Source: Amylostereum areolatum (taxonomy: Eukaryota; Basidiomycota; Agaricomycetes; Russulales; Stereaceae). Taken from it: a DNA stretch of 64,000 bases. The stretch is from positions 124,001-188,000 of the forward strand of contig SAXG01000057.1 in assembly GCA_012932865.1 (NCBI GenBank), read 5' to 3'. Below the pieces are notes generated by a model, which saw only the letters and a program-made list of their open reading frames with translations, did no database searches and was not told the DNA's origin. Positions 22,621-34,870 of the stretch are shown in pieces (the first letter of the stretch is position 1; each line of letters opens with the position of its first letter). The translations under genes and the position numbers were made by a program.

Positions 22621-24274
22621 TTGTACAGACGAAGAGGGGAGAGGTCGTGAAGAGAAGGAAAGGGTGCGCGAACGGCGGGGCGGGGAGGAGGAGAAGGTGG
22701 TGGTGGTCGAAGGTGAAGTGAGGAAATTCCGGCGAGGGACTTAAAAATGACCGGGGGCGGAGATCTGGTGCGGTTCGTCCCGGCGTCCCAATCAGGGCTC
22801 CTGCATTTGCCCTCGGGACATTCCGGGTCTCGGGGACGACGACGGCGAGCGTTCTTTTCTTTTCCGCGCCGGCGTCGACGGCAGGGGCAACCAATGCCAG
22901 GGCGAAGGAGCACGATGTCCGCCTTGAGGGTAGAGTGTGGGTATTGCAGAACAATGACATTGCACAGAACCGTATGTAAGTACATACGATAGGAAGAGGC
23001 AGATGGACAGGCGCGGACATGCCGCATGGTCGACGACAAACATCGGCATGAAAACTCGGAGCGCGGCGGCGGTAAGTAAGGGGAAAACATACACGTGAAA
23101 CGTCCCGTCCAGCCACAATTTCTCCGAACTCCTCGCACCCGCATCAATTTTGAGGGGTACTGGGTGCTGGGTTCGGCAACTACGAGCACGATGGTGAATG
23201 TTGGCCCAAGGTATATTAGAAGGCGGGACGTAGGGCTGGATGTAGAGGTGAACGGTGTGAGTGAGCCTCGGGTTTCTGTGGGTTGATACACGGAGGACGT
23301 CTGGTGAAATAACGGGTTTGTAGGTGGACTTCATTCCAGCCACGCAACGTTTGAATGACATGATCGAGAGTGCTTTGCATCGCTGAAGAAAGAAACCAAC
23401 GCAGACACACTTTCTGCACAGATGAAGGGTTGCATAGCAGCTCCAAGCCGGTGACGACTAGCCCCAGTGTGAGTATAAGAGAGTAAGAAGAAAAACATAC
23501 GTTGAAGCGCTTCGACATTGTGGCAATCAGCGACAACGATCAAGGCCACCATGACTCTTCGCTGCGATCGCGTGTGCTAACGTTCATTGGTGCGCCAGGG
23601 AAAAAACAAAATGACGAACCGGCGCAACATTCCCTGTCACCAACCTCTCGAACAACTCTCCTCCTTCGGTCTTGGGTAATGAAAACGGATGTCGAGTGAT
23701 CGAGATACATGGTGTGGGTTAGGCCTATTACAAGAGAAGAAAGGTGCGGGTCCCGACAAGCTGCTCGCGATACAGATGTGGATTGCCGGGGCCGGAGTGG
23801 GGTAAATCGGAACGGCTGTCGACAGTGCCAGATCAGCCCGACATCGCAAGCAGATATAGTTGAACATACAGCGCCCGAATAAGAACAAGATAACAACACA
23901 GCCGCTAACCCTTTCATGAAAAACAAAGGACAGAGGGGCGTCCTCAAGCCAGTGGCGACACTGGCAAGTGTAAACTTAGATGAGTGTAAATGACCACAAG
24001 AAAATTAACGCCCCACAGCTCCTGTAACCCATCCTCAACGTTCGCGACGACGACGACGAAGAACAACCGAGCTTGAGCTTGAGGGAGCAGGCGAGAACAA
24101 CAAAACGCGTTCTTGTTGATCACCGACTTCAACAAGCTGTGGGAAGATTTTTGAAACTCCGCCATTGTGCTCGTTCGCACCTGCGCTCATCGTCGCGCCC
24201 GACGCCGCCGCCCTCCCGCCCTCCCGCGCCCCATCTTCCCCTCGCGGACCACCACATCCTATTTATTATAGTCT
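22621..24274. other. Divergent promoter region, no gene
   Basis: About 1.65 kb between the divergently transcribed cytochrome c and DSN1 genes. Long overlapping ORFs exist only because of base composition; none has a recognisable domain. ATTTATTATAGT at 24260-24271 lies just before the DSN1 ATG. Confidence 0.4.
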
Positions 24275-26284
24275 ATGAACACGAACGGCGCGGCCGACGA
24301 CCCCAGGCCCGCCCATCCTGCGCCGAAACGCAAAGCCGCCGACGAACCCAACACCACCGCCAAACGCCCCCGCAAAGACGTGCGTCGCGTCTCCCTAATC
24401 TTCCGAACGTCGGCTGATCGTCCGACAGATTATTGGCGCGTCCGGAAAGCGCAAATGTACGCGTTTTGGCTTTTGCGATGGGCGCGCATTTGAACTTTGA
24501 ACTCACATGCTCTTCCGATGCAGTGCGCAATGGGGAGGAGCAGCCGAGCGGGCTCGTAATCGTGCGCGCGGGATCTTCGCGACCGCCCTCGTCCCAGAGC
24601 TTGCGTCCCCCGCCGCCCGACGCGTCCAGCTCCATGTCCCGCTCCCCGCCCCCCACGAAGAAGTTCAAATCGTCCACCCCCGTATCCTCCACATCCACCA
24701 CCGTCATTCCCACCACGCACCGTGGCACCGGCAAGGGCAAGGAGCGCGAGGTCCTCGTCTCAACCGTGCGCGCCGAGGGCGACGTCGACGAGGACGTGCG
24801 TCGAATGGAGAGCGAGACGGACGACCTCCGACGGCAATCCCAGGCCACGACTTCCCTCCACGCCGACATGTCCTTCACCAATCACAATCACAATCACAAC
24901 CACACCGACACATCGATCCCGCTCGAGCCGCGCGAGACGCCCCAGATCGAGAAGAACAGGTCCATGCGCCGCGACGGAGGTGGTGGACGAGGGCACGGGC
25001 GACGGAGCTCGTTGAGCATGCGCGGGAAACGCGTCAGCTCGAGCTTTGAGAGTACGGGCGTCATCAGTGCGCCTCCCCCTTCTTCCTTTCTTTGTCTCGC
25101 TGACGCTCCGCCTCAGCCTCACCCCATTCCTCCGTCGACGACGGCAGTTTCTACAAACACATCGACGCCGATCTCCCCGACTCCGCGCGCGCGCGCCAGC
25201 TCCTCGTTTGGTGTGGCATGCGCTCCGCCGCCTCGACAGAACCCCCCGTCGCGTCCTCCTCCAAGAAGCGCGGGGCGAAGAACTCCGGGAAGGACCCGCC
25301 CCCGCTCTCGGCCGATGCGCTCGAGCTCTTCAACGGTCTCGTCGGGGACACGATCAAGATGCTCGCCGAGAAGCAGATCAACACGAACGTCTTCAGCCCC
25401 CCGGAGGCCAAGGCCCAGCGCAAGATGCGCCCGAACGAGCAGAACATGAAGAACCGCGACCGCCAGGTCAAGTTCTCCGGCGACATCGAGCGGTGCGTTT
25501 CGCCCCCCATTCACCTTTGCTTTCCTTCTGACTTTGGCGCAGGGCGAAGGCGGAGGACGCGGCGTGGTCTGGCCTCGACAAGTTTTACAACTCGCACCAC
25601 GCGGCCGTCATGAGCGAGGTCGAGCATCGACGGCAGGCCTCGGCCAAGGCGAAGGGCAAGCAACGCGCGGAGAACGTCGACGCGTGGGGGCCTCGCGTCG
25701 ACGAGCTGCCTTCTCGTTTCCGGGCCGTCGACCTTGCGCGGAAGGTTCTCCTCGACCCTCCAGACCCCCAAAGCCCGCTCTTCCGAACCTGGGACGAGGA
25801 CGCCTACCGGGTGCGCGCTCCCCTTCTTGCTTCGCCCGCCTACGCTTACGCTTCCCTTTGTGCGCCCTAGATCGACGACTTGCACCAGCTCCTGCACGCC
25901 AGCGTCAAGGCGGCCTCGGTCATCGAAACCGACCTGGACCGGCGCTTCGCCCTCCTCAACCTGACGCTCCAAGCGCGCTCAAGCTCCCTGCCACCGCCAC
26001 TCCTGCACGCGTCCACCACGCCGCTCTCCGCCTATCTGCCCGCGCGCGTGCACCCGCACTCCGCAACAGATCCGCAGGACCTGTTCCGCGCGCTCTCTCG
26101 CATCGACATGGTTCGCAAGCCGGCGCAGGTCGGCGACGCTGCGCGCCGCGCAGCACGGGAGGTGCAGAGGGCGCAGGCGGAGGGCATGCCTAACGAGCGC
26201 AGGTTGACCGGTGTACCACCACCCACGCCGCGGAAACCACCAGGAACGCCTCGACGCGCGACGACGCCGGGGAGAGGACGATAG
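24275..26284 (+). CDS. DSN1: Kinetochore protein Dsn1/Mis13 (MIS12 complex subunit)
   Basis: Subunit of the MIS12/MIND complex that links inner-centromere proteins to the NDC80 microtubule-binding complex. Six exons: 24275-24379, 24429-24456, 24524-25066, 25117-25492, 25543-25810 and 25871-26284; about 577 aa. The Ser/Pro-rich N-terminal half contains a basic motif (TAKRPRKD) and a RRSSLSMRGKRVSSSFE segment. The latter is the hallmark of the Mis12-Mtw1/DSN1 family and lies where Aurora B phosphorylation is known in the family. It is followed by the conserved HSSVDDGSFYKHIDADLPDS and RQLLVWCGMR helix region. The C-terminal part is helical and charged, with a basic GTPRRATTPGRGR end. Exon 2 is only 28 nt. 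The gene is convergent with the F-box gene at 26546-28281. Confidence 0.85.
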
Positions 26285-26545
26285 CACTCGGCATGGTGGG
26301 AGAGGCGGGGATTGCTTGTATATATAGGACGACCGTGTCGCAGGGCGTGGGGTCCGCTCGGGATATGATATGTTTGGGATACCTTTTTTTTTCACTCCGT
26401 GTCTCAACCTTTGTTTCGGCTTGTTTCCGAGCTGTGTTTCCGAGCTTTCGAATTCGCGGCATGTTTAGGTTGGATATCTCGATTTGTATACGGCAGGGTG
26501 GACGCGAGTCGGTCCTCGATAATCATCAGAGCAATTTGTACGCTA

Positions 26546-28281
26546 CTAGTCCTCGGACGAGTCGGGCGAAGCTGCGTCCAGGCCTATACTTATTGTCGCA
26601 TCACTTACTTGAAGTCGATCTTCGCCAATAATCACCATGTCGTCCTCCGCACGCGCACCACCCTCTCGCTGGCACCAGACGTCCGCCACAGATAGATTCG
26701 GCCACAGAACCACTTCGATGTCCCCCCTGTCTTTCAATGCCGCTTTGATATCGGACCTGCTGGGAATGGGTCCTACCCGTGTGCCTCTGGTGAGCGTGAT
26801 CTTCTTGAGCGCGGGGAAGAGCACCGGTTGAATGGGCGCGGGGTGCTCGTCGCGGCGTTCCTCATCACTGATGTCCGACTCGCCCGCGCTCAGGGAGGGG
26901 ACGGGTGGGACAAGCGCCCGCACGTACGGAATAACAAGATGCTGCACCTCGTCTGCGTGGGGAAATGACTTCTGCAACGGGATCCACCTGTCTTTATATA
27001 TCCAGAAATCCCGGTCATGGGGGTCGTGCCCGAGGTAAATCTCACGAATGGCGGAGAAGTCGAGCGCAGATAGGATATTATCATTGCTAACCTGGAGGGG
27101 ACCCGGAAGGCGCGGCGCGTGAGGGGGTCATTGTCTTCAGGCCGGACCTCGAACTGCAGCTCGTCTTCGGTTATGAGCACGCGGCGGAGCGGGTGTGCGG
27201 AAGAGAACGCATAGTTCTTTGTGAGAATGGGGACGGAATTCCTGCCATTCCGTACGGTGATGTCGACCGCGGCATGAAGAGGAACGGACGACAACAGGGC
27301 AACGGAACACAATGCGTGTTGATTGAAGCTCATGTGAAAGCGCTTGAGGGAGGAGGGGAGGTCGAGAGGCGGGAGTGTATGAAGAAGTGCACCGTCGACC
27401 GGGTCTTTCAGCGCGAAGAACCGAAGCTGTGTGGTCTGCGTGAGGATATCTGCGATGTCCCCAGACAGTTTATTGAACAGTTCAAGCTCGAGGTGAAGGA
27501 GGTTGGCGTAGACGGGGAGATAAGGCGATGGAATGGCTCCGCGAATGCAGAGCTTCGAGAGGTTGGGTGCCTCAAGGTCGTCCCGGAAGGGAAGGGGGTC
27601 CGTTACGGTGCGCCATTCGACACGGAGAGATTGCAGCGCTTCCATGTTGTGGTTGGGGCTGTAGAATGATTCCTCCAAAAGGAACTCATCATACGCCGTG
27701 TGCGCGTTGGGGCGAATCTGGGACATGAACAATGTGCGCACGCGTCGCGCGTAAGCGGGGTCTTCCATAGCTTTCTCAAAAGCAGACACGGGGATCCGAC
27801 CCTCTTCAGAAAAGACGGCGCTCACGTCCAGCAGGGCCGACTTCGACCGAGAGAAGAAGATTGGGGTCCACTGGTCTGGCATGCACTCAGCGAGTTGTCC
27901 AAGTTTGATGACCGTCCACAGGCGAGTGTCGTTGAGGCCAACCTGTACATGCTGCTTAAATCAAGGGAGATAGAGGGGGAATGTGATTCTGACCTCCCGG
28001 AAGTATTGACAGGCGTGGAGTGCATTGATCCACGCGAGCCGGTTCACAATTTTGCGGTTGGGAGGCTCCGCCCATGTCTTGTCATCTCCCTTATACCCGT
28101 AGAAGGCCCCCGCCAATTTGCCCCATGGATGAATTCCAACGTTGAGAGGACACATGTTCGCCAGATAGAGGAGGATATTAGAAAAGACTTCAGGGGGAAG
28201 CTTGTGGCAAGGCGTGGCATTGTTACGTCGCCGCTTGGCAGCATGTAGAGCTCGAGTTAACGCCAAAATCTCTTCGTCCAT
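26546..28281 (-). pseudogene. F-box protein gene with a frameshift
   Basis: Paralogue of the gene at 16180-18027. Exon 1 from the ATG at 28281 (MDEEILALTRALHAAKRRRN, then HKLPPEVFSNILLYLA and LAWINALHACQYFRE) ends at 27994. A GT-AG intron (27993-27943) leads to VGLNDTRLWTVIKLG. The frame runs through RPEDNDPLTRRAFRVPS and is then lost near 27085-27095; the homologous continuation (NDNILSALDFSAIREIYLG) resumes in another frame to the stop at 26546. Skipping an 11-nt GT...AG stretch would also restore frame, but that is too short for a normal intron, so an indel is likelier. An upstream exon (ATG near 28471, MENEKATLLYVAPS) spliced to the acceptor near 28386 is possible. Either a decaying gene or a sequence error. 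Confidence 0.65.
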
Positions 28282-29603
28282 ATCGGCATAAGCATCTGAT
28301 CCTCGTCCCGCGCCAGACCCCGCTTGATCTGGAGGACACTTATCGACATTCGCTTGGTCCACCAGTGAATCAACTGGGAACTCGCTGGAGAATGATTGAC
28401 GCTAGTTAGAACGGAAGAGGTCACATGGAGGGCGCCACGTACAGCAAGGTTGCCTTTTCGTTCTCCATTGTTATGTCTTTTGTTGAGAAACGCGCGCTAT
28501 CTGAGAGCAGACAAAATGAGGAAGCACGACTCCGGCCCATGGTCGACAAAGACGTACTGGCGTGGAGCACTGGCAAGGTGAAGGCCAAATCTGTACAGCT
28601 CGGTTTGACCAGGGAGAGATCAACCAAGGAAAGATTCTAGTGGTGAGTATCTATCCCGTCCTAGTGTCTGCCGAGGTTATGCTACGGCGATGCAGTACTG
28701 CGAGCAACCTCCAAGTTGGCCGTGGCCTCTGAAGATTGGAAAGCGTCTTGTCAGTGAGTAATCCGATGAAATTGGGAGTAAGTCCGGGCGATCTCAAAGA
28801 AGCTAATCCTTTCAAGGCGAAGATAATGAAAGAATTCGCAGCGACGGAAGGCGGTGAGGAAAGGAGCCAATGTAGTGACGCAGGAGCAAGAATCTGCAAG
28901 AACCGAGGAAAGCTGATTACGTCACGGAGGAGGCTGCTGGTAAACAGGGCCACACAAACGACCCCATTTGCTCCTCCGTGAGGACCGTGACGTTTGTTCA
29001 TCTCCGACTTTCGAAAATGTACACTTTTCGCTCCTCCCACCATGTTCCGTGGCCGAGCAAGATCCATGACCCCCGGAGTGGAAGATCCTACAAGCATACT
29101 TGGCTCCCAACTTGTGTTCACCTGTCAAAAAGCTTCTTTCTCCGCGACTTCTCCGACTCCATTCGACGCGGGTCCTCTCCCTCCTTCGAGATCCTTCTAC
29201 CCTTTTCCTGCGACATCCACCACGGCGCGGAACAATCTGGCAAGGACACGAACGGGCTGACTGATTCCGAAGGCGAACGTTCCTGGGACAAGCCGCGCGG
29301 ATGACCCATCCCCCCTGACTGTTCCGCTCGGCGGACGTGTTCGGACGGGCTTAGTCGACAAGCTCCCAACCCCGACCGATTTGTGCCACGTCTCTCGTCT
29401 CCTCTGCTGACTCCAGAATATTCCAATTGAGTCTGTGGCGATGCCTCGGGTGAGATAGTCGATGGTCAAAGCGCTGCGGCTGCGGGAGGTATAAAGACTA
29501 CTTGGGCGCGCCCTCTCTTCCCCAGTCCTCCGTCGAGTTCTCTCCCCACCCTCTTGCGCCCGGGCTCATATCTTGTTCAGCTCTCTTCCTCATCATCAAC
29601 GCA
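28282..29603. other. No gene recognised apart from a possible 5' exon
   Basis: 28386-28471 may hold the first exon and intron of the F-box gene to the left. Other ORFs here carry no recognisable motif. GAGGTATAAAGACT at 29488-29501 is a plausible TATA box for the following gene. Confidence 0.35.
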
Positions 29604-30355
29604 ATGGCCGCCGTCGTCCTCTCTTCCCCTGCCGTGCTTCCCCAATCGGGCCACTTCCTTGCCCACCCCGCGCCCACAACACCCAACTCGCGCGTGCATT
29701 TCTCGCCTGCGCCTGCGCATTTCAACCACCCTCGTCAAGGGCACAACAACGCGAACCATGCATTCAATGCGTTCGACATGCACCACCACCCTCACCACCA
29801 ACACGGCCCATCGCCTGCGATGACGAGCTCCTCGTGGCGTGCGCATGCCCACTGCTCCCGAGTCCGACCAAGCCTCGCTCGTCCTCCCCCAAGCGTGCAG
29901 GCGGCCGCACCCACTCCCGCGCGCCCTCCACAGCCTCTGAATCATCTAACGCGAGCTGGCGCTCACGATCGACATCCCGCGAAACCAAGACCAGTGCCCG
30001 TCCGACGCCTTCAGGTAAGCATGCATCCGCGTTCTTCGTCCCTTTCCTCCCGGATCCTGACTGTTCTCCTATAGTTGCCGCACCATCTTCTCCTTCCGCT
30101 CGGACCCCTCCTCGCGCCATACCCTTCTATACCCCCGCCGAGCTCCTCCGCTTGGCCTCTTCCCCCAACGTAGGCATCACTGCCGAAGCTCGCGCATCGC
30201 TCGAGGACTTCGTCGCGCATTGGGTGTGGCGCCGTGGCCCACACACCGGACCCTCCAGCCAGCGCCATCGTGGACACAAGCGCGTATCGTCCTCTGCCTC
30301 GGCAAGCAGCCACGCTAGTCACGGGTCGGACTCGGACGGGAGCGGCAGTATTTGA
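29604..30355 (+). CDS. Hypothetical Ser/Pro/His-rich protein with an apparent frameshift
   Basis: Not recognised. From the ATG at 29604 the frame gives a Pro/His/Asn-rich N-terminus (MAAVVLSSPAVLPQSGHF, then MHHHPHHQHGPSPA). Around 29818 the natural continuation moves by one base into DDELLVACACPLLPSPTKPR, followed by a Ser/Arg-rich region. A GT-AG intron (30015-30074) is followed by a compact helical segment (PFYTPAELLRLASSPNVGIT, then EARASLEDFVAHWVWRR) and a Ser/Gly/Asp tail to the stop at 30355. The helical part looks like the conserved core. Upstream TATAAAG at 29492 and the ATG context support the start. The one-base shift could be a sequencing or assembly error or a true mutation; no short GT-AG intron explains it. 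Confidence 0.55.
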
Positions 30356-32487
30356 CGTCACGATGGCGAGAGTTTGAAACGGATATGGAATTCAGCGGAA
30401 GACTCGGACTTGTAGTGGCGTCTGATATTTAGCAGATGATCTCTCTTACTCTAAAGCTGTTAGTGTGTAGTTGTACGACTTATGGCGTGTATCGATACGA
30501 CCGCGATGGTGACTCAGAACAACGACCCCCATTATTGTCGAAATCATCGTGAAACTCTTCCCGTGGCTGGCTGGCTAACTTTCAGGCTTTGAGCGTGAAA
30601 TTTCAGATAGCGGAGTCCTCTTGAAGGTCATTCGAGCTCCGTTACATTGATTCGGTTATGATTGTAGAAGTCTGTAAGCAACGGATCCAACGCAGTCAAA
30701 CGCAGTCGACCCGCCCAAAGGCCGATGCGCGCGGGACCAGCCAGGTCTCGGATTCGGGATGATATCGCAAGACAGGGGGAGCGTTAGTGTATCATGAAGT
30801 GATCATGCTTTTCATCTGAGTCTAGCTCTCTTCCGAAACCTGCAATGGATGGATGGTCCAACTCGAAGGACTTGGAGTTGGGTCAGACGCCGCATCTCAA
30901 ATTAGCGAGCCTTCTCGCTTTGCCGTGTCCGAGTACTCGACCTACTTAGGAATTGTGGCATTATAGTGCGATGCTTCCCAGGAGTACCGCCATGATCTTG
31001 TGGTACCCTCGGTTACGGGGCTTGAAAACAGAGATCGGCGCGCACCACGATGACCCATGAATGCATGACTGGCATTGACCAAGCATTGACTGCGTCAGAC
31101 TCGATGGGGCGACCGGCGACGAATAGCCGCGTTTGTTTGGACGTGTGTGTCAACAGCCTCTTGAATTACGTAACCTAATTTGTCGAGAACGCTCAGCGCC
31201 AGCGCTCGTTCCCCGCACTCATCGAGTCATCCCAGGTCTTCTCCGCCCTCATCACTCGCTCACCTCTGACTCTGGCTGGGCTGCCGCTTTATCTTCACGT
31301 CGTATCAGAATCCAACTCAGCAACTCATACCTCTCTATAAGAAAGCGGTCACGACATTCTGACAAGTTGCTCGTGGTCCGTGGACGAGCAAATGCTCCTT
31401 CATCTGCATATCGATGCCATAATTAAGTCCTTGTCACATAGCACCAAGAGAGAAGTGAGGGAGGCTTCGAACGTCGCATCCGCTCCGCGAGCCATCAACT
31501 CGCTCCTTGTCGACGTCTTAATCTCATTATTCCCTCCTCAAGTTGGTCGCAGAATCTCAAACGATCGAGTAGTCGTCGACCTGTCTTCACGTTATCCGTG
31601 TCTTGGCCTTTTTTATTTTGCGTATAAACGTCTCCGAGGTCTTCGTGCTCGCCCTTCTTCGAGGAAATCGCCAACTTGAAAGCGAAGCAATTAACGCTCG
31701 CACGAGTCGAACCATCTGGGAGGATCGTCGCCGGCTCATGACGCTTGACCCGCGTGCTCGAGACTTTGGAATTGTGACGAGGTTCCAAAAGTAATGAAAG
31801 TCGTTGGGTTTCAAGTGAATGTACAGTATTGTGTCTTCATCTTTCATCATCATTCTGTTCTCGACGCCTTTGCGTTTGTCTTTGTCTCCTTTTCTCTCAA
31901 TACTAAATCGAATGATTTTCGTAAAATACGGCCTGTATGCCGCCGACTTGCGACACCGTTAAGCAAAGAAGCAGTCGCAGAGCGGCAACTTCAACCAGGA
32001 AAGAAAGACGCCTCAACAGCGCGGTCTGCCCGAAGAACGTATCATTTATGATACGGACACGTTCAAGTTGTATTCTGTATTCGCGCTGTGGACGGCATAT
32101 TCGTGATGGAGGGGAACTCTCATTTATTTCGATCGACGAGTAGACATTCCGTCCTCTTGATGGCCTACGTTGATGACATCCTCGACGATCGCGTTCTACT
32201 CCGGACTCGAGCTCGAAGAAGTAGTATAATTCAGTACAAGAGCTTTGCTATTTCTACTTGGGACAAAACGCTGGTTACAACGCTACCTATACACCATAGG
32301 ATACAGCAAGGCTAGTTGAAACAAGGATGACTGTCCGAGAGGGGGAAAACGATGTACGAGAGAGGGAAAACGATGTACAGGAAAGGATGAGTGTAGGAAA
32401 GGATGAGTGTAGGAAAAAATGATGATAAAGGTGGGGCGAATCCCGAATGAGGACATGGAAAGGGGGGAGGACGCAGAGGCCTGTCAT
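30356..32487. other. Gene-poor stretch
   Basis: About 2.1 kb with no gene I can support. The end (about 32290-32487) is the 3' flank of the C2H2 gene to the right and shares TTTCAACTAGCCTTGCTGTAT (reverse strand) with 8518-8538. A C/T-rich stretch with imperfect repeats lies at 32335-32420. Confidence 0.4.
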
Positions 32488-33708
32488 CTACCGGGTCGGA
32501 AGCCTCGTCTGACCTTGCGCAAGCACAAGGTTGCGCTCGCGAAGTTTGCCCTTCAACTGCGTGGGGTCCTTAGCAACTCGGCATGATCCTCGTAGTAGGA
32601 GATGGTCAAGAATAGCCTTCTCTCCAATCGGTTTCAGACATAGATTGCATTGACCCGCAAGGGAATTGAAATGGTCCTTGCTCATCAAGTGTGTGGCCAT
32701 ATGCCCCGCCGTTATGTTCTTCCCGCAGTTGGTCCATAGGCAGACATGCGTCGTGGATTGGCCGCTTATTTCGTGAACTGCATTCAGGTGCTGTGAGATC
32801 TTCGCATGCCGTGGCGTCACGAGTTGACCACACCCGTTCCACTGGCACGTCACCTCGTGCATCTGCGTCGGATTCTCGTCGAAGAACAGGCGTTTCAAGT
32901 CGAGGTATACGACAACCCTCGGGGGGTCGGGTCGGGTGACGCGAGTTGCCAGTGGCACGGCTGGCGGCGCTCCTTGCGCACGAGATAGATGGCTAGATGG
33001 ATGGATTAGAAGTCGTGTTCTTCGCAAATGAAAGGGAACAGGGAAGAACTCACAAGTATATCATGTCACGAAAACGGCGCAGGTCTGATGTATTCTCCTG
33101 GGCATACGACTTCACGCTATCGACCCGCGACCGTCAGGACGAGGAATTCGCAGATGAGGACGCATATACTCACCGTAAGCGGAGGTCGTCAACCACAGAC
33201 GCGGGTGACGAATGCTGCAGTCGATCGTCCTGCCCAGACAGGATGGAAAAGATAACAAGGAAACTAGAGTTCGCAAACGACTGTCAGCTGCAGGAGAACT
33301 TTTGACTCGACGAAGGGACTGATAGTCTCACGGGTTATAATGTCCATAGTGAAGCTGAACCTCGGCCAAGAAGACGTCTTCAATATGGAGGACTTCGGTA
33401 GAGGGGGCCTGCGGTGCGCTTGCTGCGAGGCCGCCGGTGGACACAGGGAAGGAAACCGGGGGATTGTGGCTTGCGAAGCCTGACTCAGCATGAGTTGGAC
33501 TGAACACTGTTGGGAGTGCATACGACGGGCCGGAATGATCATTGTACGGGTCTTGTGTGAAAAGGGTGTGCGGCGAGTGAAGATGGGGATTGGGAGGAGG
33601 GTGTGGGTGGGTGGACGTGCGCTGTGAAGCCACAGGTCGGCCAGATGCATTATATGGGGTATAGCGCGCAATGGCGGCGCCAGAGCGAGAGCGAGTGAGG
33701 CCAGACAT
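32488..33708 (-). CDS. C2H2-type zinc-finger protein (copy 2)
   Basis: Paralogue of the gene at 7104-8343 in opposite orientation. Four exons, 33708-33332, 33263-33174, 33116-33054 and 32992-32488, give about 344 aa. The first three exons have the same lengths (377, 90, 63 nt) and nearly identical sequence as in copy 1, including introns 1 and 2. Intron 3 and exon 4 are strongly diverged. Exon 4 encodes TCQWNGCGQLV...QHLNAVHE and VCLWTNCGK...THLMSKDH fingers, then CNLCLKPIGEKAILDHLLLRGSC. The reading frame is intact throughout. So the two genes share one N-terminal region but have different DNA- or RNA-binding parts, as after exon shuffling or gene conversion. Confidence 0.75.
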
Positions 33709-34302
33709 TGATGTTAGAGAAGAATAGAGGGAAGTGGTAGGGAGGCAAGGTGGGGGACGGTGGCAGAGGAGGTGCGGCACGTGGATGGGTGGGAAGAGCG
33801 ACGTTGTCGTTGCGAATTTATGGGGTCACAGCGCGTCACGTAATCGGCGCAACCCAGGTTCTGTGGAGAGGCTATAAAGCTATAAAGCGCGGTTTGAAGC
33901 CCACAGGATTCCCGCTCGTCCCAAGGGGGATCTGGAAGGAAATGCGCGGATGGGGATGAGGTGTGCGACGCGGCCAGGAGCGAGAAGGCGAGGCGGAGGA
34001 TGTCGGCGAGGCAGTTGCCCAATTCGTGGATCAATTGCAACCTCTGCGGCAGACTAAACACCCAAAAGACAAACACGAGACGAACTTTGCGGCGCCGGTG
34101 AGCTTTCTTGCGTTGCGACCTGTTGCGACCCACCTGAATTTTCCTCCTTTCCCATTTGCATAGAATGACGAACGCGGTCTTTTACCCGATGCGCCTGTTC
34201 ACCTGTTACACCATATCCTAGACCGAGCCATCCAAGTGCACGGCGATTTTATTCTCAGAAATTCCTGGGGGACTCCTCGAGTCGTCCAGGGACAGCGCCG
34301 CG

Positions 34303-34410
34303 ATGCCCCCGCTCGTCCCGCCGAGGGTCACCTACCGTCCTCGCACCCGTTCCGAGATCCGCTCTAGCTCCACCATCAACTGGGCCGACGAAACCCGAAA
34401 GCTAATCGAT
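34303..34410 (+). CDS. Short conserved ORF or first exon, function unknown
   Basis: The ATG at 34303 opens 36 codons (MPPLVPPRVTYRPRTRSE, then INWADETRKLID) ending at a good donor (GTGCGT at 34411). The uniform Arg/Ser-rich composition and the donor suggest a first exon. Several acceptors follow (for example the CAG ending at 34442), but no continuation stood out, and 34411-34870 is otherwise unassigned. It may belong to the TM/His-rich gene starting at 34871 or be independent. The counterpart in the left arm (6408-6516) is frameshifted. Confidence 0.35.
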
Positions 34411-34870
34411 GTGCGTGTTTTTTCCCCCTTCAACCTTCCAGCCAGCGGGACGTTTCCGTCGAGCACTTCACCTGAGGCTGCTGCGGACTGCTTACGTACC
34501 TGGTTTATTACGTGGCGGGGACGTGGCCCGCCGACCCGAAAACGCACCTTGGACAATGGACCATGAACGAGAGGTGGTCCCGAGCTGGGGTAAACCGAGG
34601 CGGGGACTCTGGATGCGACGGCGGACCAGCCGTCGCCGTGCTCACCGTATACGCTGAGAAACGTGCTGCTCCGCTGATTTTCCCAAGGGGATTCGGACGC
34701 TGCCGGCACGTCCACTCGCACGGTCACCTCTGTCATCATCGTCAGTCACGTCGGTGACGTCGCTCTCCTTGTTGAACACTCCCGAGTTGAATTTCCCGCA
34801 CATCCACAATCGTCCTGCTAAGTACACGTCGAGCCCTCTGTGTGGAAACACAGCAAACGCAAGAAACACC

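Noticed and set aside
22379..23361. Long ORFs extending upstream of the canonical cytochrome c gene
   Set aside because: They read through introns and promoter sequence; the five-exon gene of the exact expected length explains the coding signal.
24433..26193. Several long ORFs on both strands overlapping DSN1
   Set aside because: They are GC-rich shadows of the spliced DSN1 gene, whose exons agree in phase and carry family motifs.
32088..32315. MAYVDDIL in a short ORF, resembling the YVDD box of Ty1/copia reverse transcriptase
   Set aside because: No other reverse-transcriptase motif occurs upstream or downstream in any frame; a chance match is more likely than a relic.
33714..34133. Upstream ORF before the C2H2 gene, present in both duplication arms
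   Set aside because: It differs in frame and content between arms, is low-complexity, and lies before well-supported starts, so it is treated as 5' flank.
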